Below, piece after piece: positions 13,877-19,928 of a DNA stretch of 19,928 nt. The notes below the pieces were generated by a model, which saw only the letters and a list, made by a program, of their open reading frames with translations, did not search any database and was not told where the DNA came from. The stretch is taken from positions 1 to 19,928 of the forward strand of contig JANNMJ010000055.1 in the NCBI GenBank assembly GCA_031397815.1, in the 5' to 3' direction. Source of the stretch: JANNMJ01 sp031397815. GTDB lineage: Bacteria; Bacteroidota; Bacteroidia; Cytophagales; Hymenobacteraceae. Position 1 is the stretch's first letter, and every line of letters starts with the position of its first letter. The translations under genes and the position numbers were made by a program.

Positions 13877-14539
13877 CTACCCAATCAGCGTGCGTAAATG
13901 CTGCTCAAACTCGGCGCGCGGAATCAGCTCGGCGCCGAGGCTGAGGAGGTGGCCGGTGGCTTGCTGACAATCGAGGAGGCCGACGCCGTGGGTTTTGAGG
14001 TGTTCGACCCAATGAATGAAGGCGAATTTGCTCGCGTTCGATTCGTGACTAAACATGCTCTCACCGAAGAAGACGCGGCCGAGCCACACGCCGTACATCC
14101 CGCCGACGAGGTGGCCGTCGTGCCACGTTTCGGCGGAGTGGACGATGCCGCGATGGTGCAGCTCCAGGTACGCGTCGCGGACGGCGGGCGTAATCCAAGT
14201 GCCGTCCTGGTCGGGGCGGAAGGTGGTTTGGCACGCGTCGATGACGGCGGCGCAGGCGGTGTTGAAGCGGAACTCGAAGGCGGGTTGACGCAGGACGCGC
14301 TGCATCGAGCGGGAAACGTGGAGGCGGTCCGGGAAGAGGACACAGCGCGGGTCCGGCGACCACCACAGAATCGGCTCGTCGTCGGAGAACCACGGGAAGA
14401 TGCCGCGCCGGTACGCCGCGATGAGGCGCTCGGGGCTTAAATCGCCGCCGTACGCGAGGAGGCCGTGCACGTCGGCGGCTGTAGTGGGCGGGAACCACTG
14501 CGGGTCATCGCGGCGGAGGGGAGAGTAGGGGAAGGTCAT
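13877..14539 (-). CDS. aat: leucyl/phenylalanyl-tRNA-protein transferase
   Basis: Aat transfers Leu or Phe from aminoacyl-tRNA to proteins with N-terminal Arg or Lys, making them substrates of the ClpS-ClpAP N-end rule pathway in the cytoplasm. The 220-aa protein has all family signatures: GGDLSPERLIAAYRRGIFPWF (31-51), WWSPDPRCVL (59-68), GESMFSHESNASK (159-171), LLDCQ (188-192) and GHLLSLGAELI (196-206). Length is typical. The ATG at 14539 gives the expected MTFPYSPLRRDDPQWFPP. It sits 36 bases behind the NmrA-like gene and 54 bases ahead of the pseudouridine synthase gene, consistent with one transcript. ClpS is not in the window. Confidence 0.97.
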   Translation of the reverse strand: MTFPYSPLRRDDPQWFPPTTAADVHGLLAYGGDLSPERLIAAYRRGIFPWFSDDEPILWWSPDPRCVLFPDRLHVSRSMQRVLRQPAFEFRFNTACAAVIDACQTTFRPDQDGTWITPAVRDAYLELHHRGIVHSAETWHDGHLVGGMYGVWLGRVFFGESMFSHESNASKFAFIHWVEHLKTHGVGLLDCQQATGHLLSLGAELIPRAEFEQHLRTLIG

Positions 14540-14575
14540 TCAGAAGAGAAAAACGGGTGGGGTTGGGAGGGGAGT

Positions 14576-15454
14576 TTACGGCGTTTGAGGTCGGCGCAGG
14601 AGGGGCGCTACTTCGCGCTCGATAAAGGCCGCGAGGGTGCCGGGCGGTTGCCCGGTGAGTCGGCGGACGGTGTCGGCGGCGGGCGGCGGGGCGAAAAAGC
14701 GCGGCAGCCAGTGCAGCATCACCAGCACCAAACCATACATCAGCGGCTGGTGGGCGCGGTGCTGCTCCCACAAAAAGCGCAGCGGCCCGATAGGCTCGTA
14801 GCGCACCGGAACCCCCGTCAGGCGGCTGATAAGCTGGCAAACGGTGCCAAAATCGGTCAGCTCATCGCCGGTCAAATCGTAGGCTTGTCCGGTGTGCGCC
14901 GCCGGGTCGCGCAGCACCACCGCCGCCACCCGGCCGATATCGGCCACATCAATCCACCGAAACGGCGTTTGCCCCGCCGGGAGCCGGATGCGGTGGTGCG
15001 TTTCCAACCCGACCCGCAACGTGGTCGTGAGGTTCTGCATGAAATACGACGGCCGCAGAAATGTCCAGCCAAGCCCACTCGCCAGCAGCAGCTTCTCGAT
15101 GCGGCGGTGTGGAATAATCGCGTTGTTTTCGGCCCCCTGAACCGACAGCAGCACCACGTGCCCCACGCCCGCCGCCACCATAGCCGCCACGAGCGGCGCG
15201 AACGTGCCCGTCACATCGGCGAGCTGGGGCGGACGGAGCAGGAAAACCGTGTCGATGCCCGACAACGCCGCCGCCCACGTAGCGGGCGCTTCAAAATCGA
15301 AGACGCGCTGCTGAATTCTGGGGGCTTCCTTCGCTTCTTTCATCAACTCCCGCACCCCAGCCACGACGGTGAGGTGGGGCGTAGGCCGGACCAGCAGCGC
15401 CGCCAGGGTGGCGCGCCCTACGTTGCCAGTGGCGCCGGTCAGAAGCAGTTTCAC
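14576..15454 (-). CDS. NmrA-like NAD(P)-binding protein (atypical short-chain dehydrogenase)
   Basis: This 292-aa Rossmann-fold protein has the dinucleotide-binding GATGNVG at residues 7-13. The pattern DTVFLLRPPQLADVTGTFAPLV followed by VVLLSVQGAENN and HRRIEKLLLASGLGWTFLRPSYFMQN is typical of NmrA-like and NAD(P)H:quinone-oxidoreductase-2-like proteins. They lack the Tyr-Lys pair of classical dehydrogenases and act as redox sensors or reductases. The start is a GTG at 15454, chosen because KLLLTGATGNVG follows directly and no ATG is near. It is the second gene of a four-gene cluster with mnmD, aat and the pseudouridine synthase; no functional link to RNA modification is known to me. Substrate not predictable. 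Confidence 0.88.
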   Translation of the reverse strand: MKLLLTGATGNVGRATLAALLVRPTPHLTVVAGVRELMKEAKEAPRIQQRVFDFEAPATWAAALSGIDTVFLLRPPQLADVTGTFAPLVAAMVAAGVGHVVLLSVQGAENNAIIPHRRIEKLLLASGLGWTFLRPSYFMQNLTTTLRVGLETHHRIRLPAGQTPFRWIDVADIGRVAAVVLRDPAAHTGQAYDLTGDELTDFGTVCQLISRLTGVPVRYEPIGPLRFLWEQHRAHQPLMYGLVLVMLHWLPRFFAPPPAADTVRRLTGQPPGTLAAFIEREVAPLLRRPQTP

Positions 15455-15493
15455 GGTGGGGAAATGAAGGAGAATTTGAGGGAGAGAAAAGCG

Positions 15494-16186
15494 TCAGGCC
15501 GCAGGTTTGGTCGCGCGGGTCATCTCGCGCTTGCCGGGCGGGCCGGGGAGCTTTTCGGTGAGCCAGCCGGCGGCACGTAAATCGCGCCGGAACTGGCCTT
15601 GGGCGCAGTACGTGACCAGTACGCCGCCGGGCGCCGTGGCCGCGTAGAGTTGGCGGAAGATGGCTTCGGTCCAAAGCTCCGGCTGTTTTTGCGGAGCGAA
15701 GGCGTCGAAATAAATCAGGTGGAAGCGGTCGGTTTCGAGCGGGGGCGGTCCGGCGGTGAGGGTTTCGAGGGCTTGCTGCCACTTCGTGAGGGTGAAGAGC
15801 GGCGAAACGTACACTTCCTCGTTCCACGGGGCGCCGTGGAGGCGTTGGAACGCGTAACGGGCGTCGGGGTCGGGGAGGGCGTCGGCGAGGGCGGCGATGA
15901 CTTCCGGCGTGAGCGGCACCGTTTCGAGGGCCGAGTACGTAAGGCGCGTTTTTGGTGTCTGCTGCCCGACTTCGAGCGTCAGCAGCGCGTTGAGGGCGGT
16001 GCCGAGACCGATTTCGAGGATGTTGAGCTGCTTCGGCTCCAGCGCGAGGAGCGGCAGCAAGCCGTTCTCAATGAAAACGTGCGTCGATTCCTGCCGTGCG
16101 CCGTGCGTGGAATGGTAGTGCTCGTCGAGGTCGGGGACGAACAGGGTTAGCGAGCCGTCGTCGGTGCGGCGAATTTCTATGGGCAT
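15494..16186 (-). CDS. mnmD: tRNA 5-(methylaminomethyl)-2-thiouridine methyltransferase, monofunctional MnmD
   Basis: MnmD methylates nm5s2U34 to mnm5s2U34 in the anticodon wobble position of tRNAs such as those for Lys, Glu and Gln, using S-adenosylmethionine. The 230-aa protein shows YHSTHGARQESTHVFIENGL (24-43), the cofactor-binding ILEIGLGTALN (56-66), LIYFDAFAP (157-165) and the C-terminal PGPPGKREMTRA (214-225). These are diagnostic of the DUF752/Methyltransf_30 domain that forms the N-terminal half of E. coli MnmC. The FAD oxidase half is absent, as in other monofunctional MnmD proteins. The ATG at 16186 is preferred to one seven codons upstream because MPIEIRRTDDGSLT fits the family start. 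It is the first gene of the cluster; a large inverted repeat lies directly upstream. Confidence 0.93.
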   Translation of the reverse strand: MPIEIRRTDDGSLTLFVPDLDEHYHSTHGARQESTHVFIENGLLPLLALEPKQLNILEIGLGTALNALLTLEVGQQTPKTRLTYSALETVPLTPEVIAALADALPDPDARYAFQRLHGAPWNEEVYVSPLFTLTKWQQALETLTAGPPPLETDRFHLIYFDAFAPQKQPELWTEAIFRQLYAATAPGGVLVTYCAQGQFRRDLRAAGWLTEKLPGPPGKREMTRATKPAA

Positions 16187-16198
16187 AATGGGTGTTTT

Positions 16199-16312
16199 TT
16201 TTCGCACAGAGTTTTTAGGGGGAGAGTTTCGCGGAGTTTCACAGAGACTAAGTCAGAAGCTAAAAAACTCCGTGAAACTCTGTGCAACTCTCATTAAAAC
16301 TCTGTGCGAAAA
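16199..16312. repeat. intergenic inverted repeat, dispersed-repeat-like
   Basis: TTTTCGCACAGAGTTTT (16199-16215) is the exact reverse complement of 16296-16312, giving 17 base pairs at the ends. Inside, GAGTTTCAC (16234-16242) and its complement within 16268-16280 add further pairing, so the whole 114 bases can fold into a long imperfect hairpin. CTCTGTG also occurs as a direct repeat in the right half (within 16278-16306). It fills the whole gap between creD and mnmD and contains no gene. Confidence 0.75.
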
Positions 16313-16321
16313 TCTCGGAAA

Positions 16322-17827
16322 TTACTCGGTAGCACTCCCCGCCGCGTACCAATCAATCTTCTGCGAGAGCCACATCACCAGCGCCAGAATCAACAGCAGG
16401 CCGATGGAGCCGATCAGGAGCGCGTAATCTTCGAGCTGAAGGATGGTGAACACGAACCCGTAAATCAGCGTCAAAACCCCCGCCGTGACGGCCGTGAGCT
16501 GGGCGCGCCGGAAAATGCCCGCCACGTAGGCCGTCACCAGCCCGACCACCACCACGGCGGCCGTCAGGTACGCGGCGTTGAAGCGGATGTATTCGCCGAG
16601 GGCGAGAAGCAGGAGGTAGAAGATGACGAGCGCCAAACCCACCAACAGGTATTGCACGGGGTGAATCCGGCGCCGTTGCAGGACTTCGACGAAGAAGAAA
16701 ATCAGGAACGTGAGCGCGAGCGGCAAGAGCGCATACTTCACCGCGCGCATCGATTTCTGATACTCATCGACCGGCACCAACAGCCGCACCCCGAACGTGG
16801 AGCCATCGACGGACGGGCGCTGATTGTCGGCGGTGCGCCAGCGCTGGGGGTAGTTGCGGTTGAGGTTGAGGACAGTCCAGGAGGCACGGAAGCCGTCGGG
16901 CCGGACGGTGCGCTCGCGCGGCAGAAACGAGCCGATGAAGCTCGGCGACGCCCACGGCGAGGTGAGCCGCACGTCGGTGGTGCGGCCGAGCGGCGCGATG
17001 AGCAGCCCGGTGGAGCCGTTGAGGTCTAAATCGAAGCTGAACGCGTGGCGCGCGGCAAGTGCGGCTTCATCCGGAATCGGCACGCGCACGTTGAGGCCGC
17101 CCGTACTTTCCTGGCCACCCTCCACGGCATTCACCGACGGCATCTCTTCCACGTACGATACCGACCCGCGCACCGGCAGGCCCGTGGTGAGCGCCGACGC
17201 ACCCGGCGCCGTGCCGTACGGGAGAGCTTCGGCGGCGGGCAAGCCGGGTTGAAACCGCTGCACGTTGCCGTCCCAGCGGAGGGCGACGGCGTTGCGGATG
17301 CCTTTGAGGTCGGAGATGCCGGTCGCGACGAACGCTTCGTTCCAGAGCACATCAGTGGGGTCAATGCTCCAATTCGTGAGGGCTTCGGTGCGGAACGAGC
17401 CGCGTACGTGGAGCTTGGCGCGGTACACGACCAAGTCGTACAGGCTCCGTTGGCGACGTTCGGGGAGAAGCTCGCCGGTGGTGGTGAGCGAATCGGGGAG
17501 GAAGCACGCGTAGGCGGTGCGCGTCACGATTTGGTTGTTTTCGCGCTCCTTGTAGCGGTACGGCAGCACGAGCACCGGCCCGGTCAGGAGCTGCGGACCA
17601 CCCCATTTGCTGCTCACATCGGCTAAGGCATTGTCGCGGAACTGCGCCCGCTCGCCAATCAGATTCTCCACCATCGACGTCGGAATCAGCAGCAACAGCA
17701 GCAAAAACCCGATGGCAAGGAGCTTAATCATAATCGAGTGCCGCAACCAGCCGTTCAGGCGGTCGAGGACAGAAGCAGATGGCGGCGGGGGAGTCGAGGA
17801 AGGCAAGGGCGGCGGCGGGGTCAGCAT
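16322..17827 (-). CDS. creD: CreD-family inner membrane protein
   Basis: This 501-aa protein belongs to the CreD (Cet) family of inner membrane proteins, known in Gammaproteobacteria as a target of CreBC and linked with envelope stress and beta-lactam response. The sequence shows a Pro-rich cytoplasmic N-terminus (1-20) and one transmembrane helix (35-53, IKLLAIGFLLLLLLIPTSMV). A large extracytoplasmic domain follows, with family patterns GGPQLLTGPVLVLPY and the NGSTGLLIAPLGRTTDVRLTSPWASPSF segment. Five C-terminal helices lie near 365-383, 391-410, 418-439, 444-463 and 468-487. The start at 17827 is chosen because the open frame upstream crosses the divergent gene and lacks family character. 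No creB or creC lies in the window. It ends next to the inverted repeat at 16199-16312. Confidence 0.92.
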   Translation of the reverse strand: MLTPPPPLPSSTPPPPSASVLDRLNGWLRHSIMIKLLAIGFLLLLLLIPTSMVENLIGERAQFRDNALADVSSKWGGPQLLTGPVLVLPYRYKERENNQIVTRTAYACFLPDSLTTTGELLPERRQRSLYDLVVYRAKLHVRGSFRTEALTNWSIDPTDVLWNEAFVATGISDLKGIRNAVALRWDGNVQRFQPGLPAAEALPYGTAPGASALTTGLPVRGSVSYVEEMPSVNAVEGGQESTGGLNVRVPIPDEAALAARHAFSFDLDLNGSTGLLIAPLGRTTDVRLTSPWASPSFIGSFLPRERTVRPDGFRASWTVLNLNRNYPQRWRTADNQRPSVDGSTFGVRLLVPVDEYQKSMRAVKYALLPLALTFLIFFFVEVLQRRRIHPVQYLLVGLALVIFYLLLLALGEYIRFNAAYLTAAVVVVGLVTAYVAGIFRRAQLTAVTAGVLTLIYGFVFTILQLEDYALLIGSIGLLLILALVMWLSQKIDWYAAGSATE

Positions 17828-17974
17828 AAAAAACGGGCGTTGAAGCGGGATACAAGGTAAGCGGTGCCAACGCCAGCACAGGTTAAGCGCGTATGTCGGG
17901 CGCTGCGGGCTGCCCGTAATTTGCCGCTCCTTCCTTCCCATCATCTCCCCATCCTCTCCCTGAAAAACCCCCGA

Positions 17975-18757
17975 ATGCTGAGCCATTTCGAAGCGCCGCG
18001 TTGGCTTATGCTGCTGGTGACGGGCCTCTTCCTCAGCCCGTGGGCGGCGCACGCGCAAGCTCCGGCCGAAGCCACGGCGGCGCCGCCCGTCCCGCAAGCG
18101 GCTACGTGGCGCTACAACAGCCAGCTAACGGGCATTTACACATCGGGCGCCGTCGAGCGCACCCTGTTCACCACCGCGCAGGCTTTGACGTGGGCGCAGG
18201 GACGCCATTTCGGAGTGCCCCTGACGGGAAGCTTCAGCTACGGGCGGCAGGATGCGCGGCTGCGCGAGCGTGAGCTGCTCGCCACATTGGCGCCGTATTA
18301 CCGCCTCGAACGCTTCCGGGCGTACGCGCTCGGCACGTATGAGCGCTCGAATCTGCGCGGCATCCGGTACCGGACGCAGGTGGGCGCGGGGCCGGGCTGG
18401 GCATTTGTGCGCGATGAAGCCAACGGCCGCGAAATCCTCGTCAGCAACCTGATTCTGCGGGAAGCCACCCAGTTCTCCGACGGCACTGCGCGCACGGTCT
18501 GGCGATCGTCGACGCGGCTCAAGCTGGCGTACCGCGTGGGGGCGCTGCGCGCTAGCAGCAGCACGTATTACCAGCCGCGCATCGCCCACGCGCAGGATGT
18601 GCGCTGGGCGAACACCACCACCCTCGCCGTGAGCATCACCCAGCGCCTCGCCCTAACCGCCGCCTACGTTTACACGTTCGAGCAGCGCGTAGTAGAGCAG
18701 AAGAGCCGCGGCAACACCAATATCACGGTGGGCGTGAGCTACAGCAACGCGCCCTGA
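17975..18757 (+). CDS. DUF481-type outer membrane protein
   Basis: This 260-aa protein has a signal peptide with hydrophobic core WLMLLVTGLFLSPWA and cleavage probably after AHA at residue 28, followed by an Ala/Pro-rich linker. The rest is made of short amphipathic beta strands: WRYNSQLTGIYTSG, GVPLTGSFSYGRQDA, LLATLAPYYRLERFRAYALGTYERS, then RYRTQVGAGPGWAFVRD, NLILREATQFSD, and last NITVGVSYSN. This resembles the DUF481 family (salt-induced outer membrane protein YdiY) and implies a small barrel in the outer membrane. Its role is unknown. The start is the ATG at 17975 where the signal peptide begins; an upstream frame to 17864 overlaps the creD promoter region. It is divergent from creD (147-base gap) and may be independent of it. 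Confidence 0.8.
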   Translation: MLSHFEAPRWLMLLVTGLFLSPWAAHAQAPAEATAAPPVPQAATWRYNSQLTGIYTSGAVERTLFTTAQALTWAQGRHFGVPLTGSFSYGRQDARLRERELLATLAPYYRLERFRAYALGTYERSNLRGIRYRTQVGAGPGWAFVRDEANGREILVSNLILREATQFSDGTARTVWRSSTRLKLAYRVGALRASSSTYYQPRIAHAQDVRWANTTTLAVSITQRLALTAAYVYTFEQRVVEQKSRGNTNITVGVSYSNAP

Positions 18758-18781
18758 TGACTTGCGTCGAATCCGGACAGT

Positions 18782-18803
18782 ACAAGGACAAGGACAAGGA
18801 CAA
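18782..18803. repeat. hexanucleotide tandem repeat ACAAGG
   Basis: ACAAGG is repeated about 3.7 times without interruption, in the gap between the convergent DUF481 and panB genes. It is short and non-coding, most likely a simple-sequence repeat. Confidence 0.7.
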
Positions 18804-18857
18804 CTAACGGCGCTCCCTATCAGCGACGCTCAAGTCCCCGCTAACCCGCACAGCGCC

Positions 18858-18900
18858 CAATTATTAATTCTTAATTACTAATTATTAATTAAATTCAATA
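18858..18900. repeat. AT-rich intergenic direct repeat
   Basis: AATTATTAATT occurs at 18859-18869 and again at 18880-18890, separated by CTTAATTACT, which is itself related. The block is almost pure A/T in an otherwise GC-rich sequence and touches the end of panB. Similar TAATTATTAATT strings, as I remember, recur between genes in Bacteroidota. Confidence 0.55.
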
Positions 18901-19710
18901 AGCTTCCTTATCCGTCGGGAAATCCAGCGCCTTCACATCCGCCACAAAATGCTCGACGGCTTGATGAATGGCGGTGCCCAGCTCGGCGTAGCGGCGGAGG
19001 AAGCGCGGCTTGAACTCGGTGGTGAGGCCGAGCATATCGTGGACGACGAGCACTTGCCCATCAACCCCCGGCCCGGCGCCGATGCCGATAATCGGAATCT
19101 TGATCTCCTGCGCCACGCGGGCGGCGAGGGACGCGGGAATCTTCTCCAGCACGAGCGCGAAACAGCCCAGCTCTTCGAGTAGGCGAGCGTCTTCGAGGAG
19201 CTTTTGCGCTTCAGCTTCTTCCTTGGCGCGCACCGTGTAGGTGCCGAACTTGTAGATGCTCTGCGGCGTGAGGCCCAAATGGCCCATCACGGGAATGCCC
19301 GCCGTGAGGATGCGGGTGATGGATTCACTGACTTCCGCACCGCCTTCGAGCTTCACGGCGTGGCCACCGGATTCCTTCATAATCCGAATCGCCGACCGCA
19401 GCGCTTCCCGCGAGGAACCTTGGTAAGAGCCGAACGGCAAATCCACCACCACCAGCGCCCGCTTCACGCCGCGCACCACGGAGGCGGCGTGGTAAATCAT
19501 CTGGTCGAGGGTGATCGGGAGGGTCGTTTCGTGCCCCGCCATCACATTAGAAGCCGAATCGCCGACGAGCAACACATCGACCCCGGCCATATCGAGGAGG
19601 CGGGCCATCGAAAAATCGTACGCGGTGAGCATCGCAATCTTTTCGCCGCGCTCCTTCATCGTCAGGAGCTGATGCGTCGTGACGCGCTTAATTTCCGAAT
19701 GGACCGACAT
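18895..19710 (-). CDS. panB: 3-methyl-2-oxobutanoate hydroxymethyltransferase
   Basis: PanB makes ketopantoate from 2-ketoisovalerate and 5,10-methylenetetrahydrofolate, the first committed step of pantothenate and coenzyme A synthesis, in the cytoplasm. The 271-aa TIM-barrel protein has YDFSMARLLDMAGVDVLLVGDSASNVMAGHETT (31-63), metal ligands Asp51 and Asp90 (in VVDLPFGSYQ), KLEGG with Glu122, MGHLGLTPQS (142-151), the catalytic Glu189 in LVLEKIPASLA, and IGIGAGPGVDGQVLV. Length is typical. The ATG at 19710 gives MSVHSEIKRVTTHQLLTMKE, the normal start. It stands alone here; panC is not in the window. An upstream CAAACGTC (19753-19760) is one base from a -7 element but lacks a partner. Confidence 0.97.
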   Translation of the reverse strand: MSVHSEIKRVTTHQLLTMKERGEKIAMLTAYDFSMARLLDMAGVDVLLVGDSASNVMAGHETTLPITLDQMIYHAASVVRGVKRALVVVDLPFGSYQGSSREALRSAIRIMKESGGHAVKLEGGAEVSESITRILTAGIPVMGHLGLTPQSIYKFGTYTVRAKEEAEAQKLLEDARLLEELGCFALVLEKIPASLAARVAQEIKIPIIGIGAGPGVDGQVLVVHDMLGLTTEFKPRFLRRYAELGTAIHQAVEHFVADVKALDFPTDKEAY

Positions 19711-19857
19711 ATGGGGTAGGGGAGAGGGAGCGAAATGAGGGGAATTCGACTACAAACGTCGGGGATTTTTCGGGAGCAGACTACATAATGGCAACTCCTA
19801 TGCTCGGCCATTAAGGACTGAGCCTTCCCCCACATCTCCCAAAATCTCCCCCGAAGT

Positions 19858-19926
19858 ACCCCGAAGGGGTTTCATCCCAGAAGCCCGGGGTTGCCGAAGG
19901 CTACCCCGGGTGCGCGTTGGCCGCGC
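19858..19926. repeat. multi-hairpin GC-rich repeat at the right edge
   Basis: Three hairpins follow one another: ACCCC-GAA-GGGGT (19858-19870), CCCGGGGTTGCC with GGCTACCCCGGG (arms 19884-19895 and 19899-19910, one mismatch, loop GAA), and GCGCG with CGCGC (19912-19916 and 19922-19926). ATCCCAGAAG separates the first two. The composition is that of palindromic repeats that occur many times between genes in Bacteroidota and other phyla; the element may continue beyond the window. Confidence 0.6.
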
Positions 19927-19928
19927 GT

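Noticed and set aside
14465..15580. 371-codon open frame on the plus strand opposite the NmrA-like gene
   Set aside because: It spans parts of three minus-strand genes and both of their gaps; the composition is that of an antisense frame.
17828..18097. N-terminal extension of creD by 90 residues
   Set aside because: It would overlap the divergent DUF481 gene and its signal peptide; the family start and the single N-terminal membrane helix fit the ATG at 17827.
18782..18803. Possible start of a CRISPR-like array
   Set aside because: The unit is six bases with no spacers and no cas gene; it is a simple tandem repeat.

Overview
The window is GC-rich chromosomal DNA from a member of the Bacteroidota, most likely a Hymenobacter-like member of the Cytophagales. 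The placement is an inference. It rests on the rpsP-rimM-trmD-rplS order with a long Ala-rich S16 tail, on promoter elements of the Bacteroidota type (TAnnTTTG at -7, with TTG about 20 bases upstream in the best case), and on families common in that phylum: M1 peptidase with a barrel-like C-terminus, stand-alone MnmD, CreD, DUF3298 lipoprotein and DUF481 protein. Seventeen protein genes fill most of the sequence. I saw no rRNA, tRNA, CRISPR array, insertion sequence or phage gene.

Layout. Bases 63-2151 (minus) hold a pterin cluster: a PTPS/QueD-family protein, then folE (overlapping by 41 bases), then a TIGR01777-type epimerase. Bases 2373-3080 (plus) encode a secreted coiled-coil protein of unknown function. 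It meets the convergent M1 metallopeptidase (3211-6330) at a perfect bidirectional hairpin terminator. A small basic secreted protein follows at 6461-6688 (minus). Bases 6996-9629 (minus) are the ribosome and tRNA block rpsP, rimM, trmD, rplS. A terminator after rpsP and a strong promoter in front of rplS divide this block. Bases 9926-10699 encode a membrane fatty-acid desaturase whose promoter region carries a perfect 22-base palindrome resembling a TetR-type operator. Bases 10925-11764 encode an alpha/beta hydrolase, and divergent from it is a DUF3298 lipoprotein (11875-13143).

Bases 13130-16186 (minus) form a probable four-gene operon: mnmD, an NmrA-like NAD(P)-binding protein, aat and an RluA-type pseudouridine synthase. 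Three of its four genes act on RNA or use aminoacyl-tRNA. Its last gene overlaps the convergent lipoprotein gene by 14 bases. Next come creD (16322-17827, minus) and a divergent DUF481 outer-membrane-type protein (17975-18757, plus), then panB (18895-19710, minus). Several intergenic gaps hold short repeats that look like dispersed genomic repeats: 8165-8248, 9741-9771, 16199-16312, 18858-18900 and 19858-19928.

The gene content is mostly conserved housekeeping and envelope functions. I found no convincing new multi-gene system. The points most worth a second look are the operator-like palindrome at the desaturase, the intergenic repeats, the surface-barrel architecture of the M1 peptidase and the PTPS-like active site next to folE.
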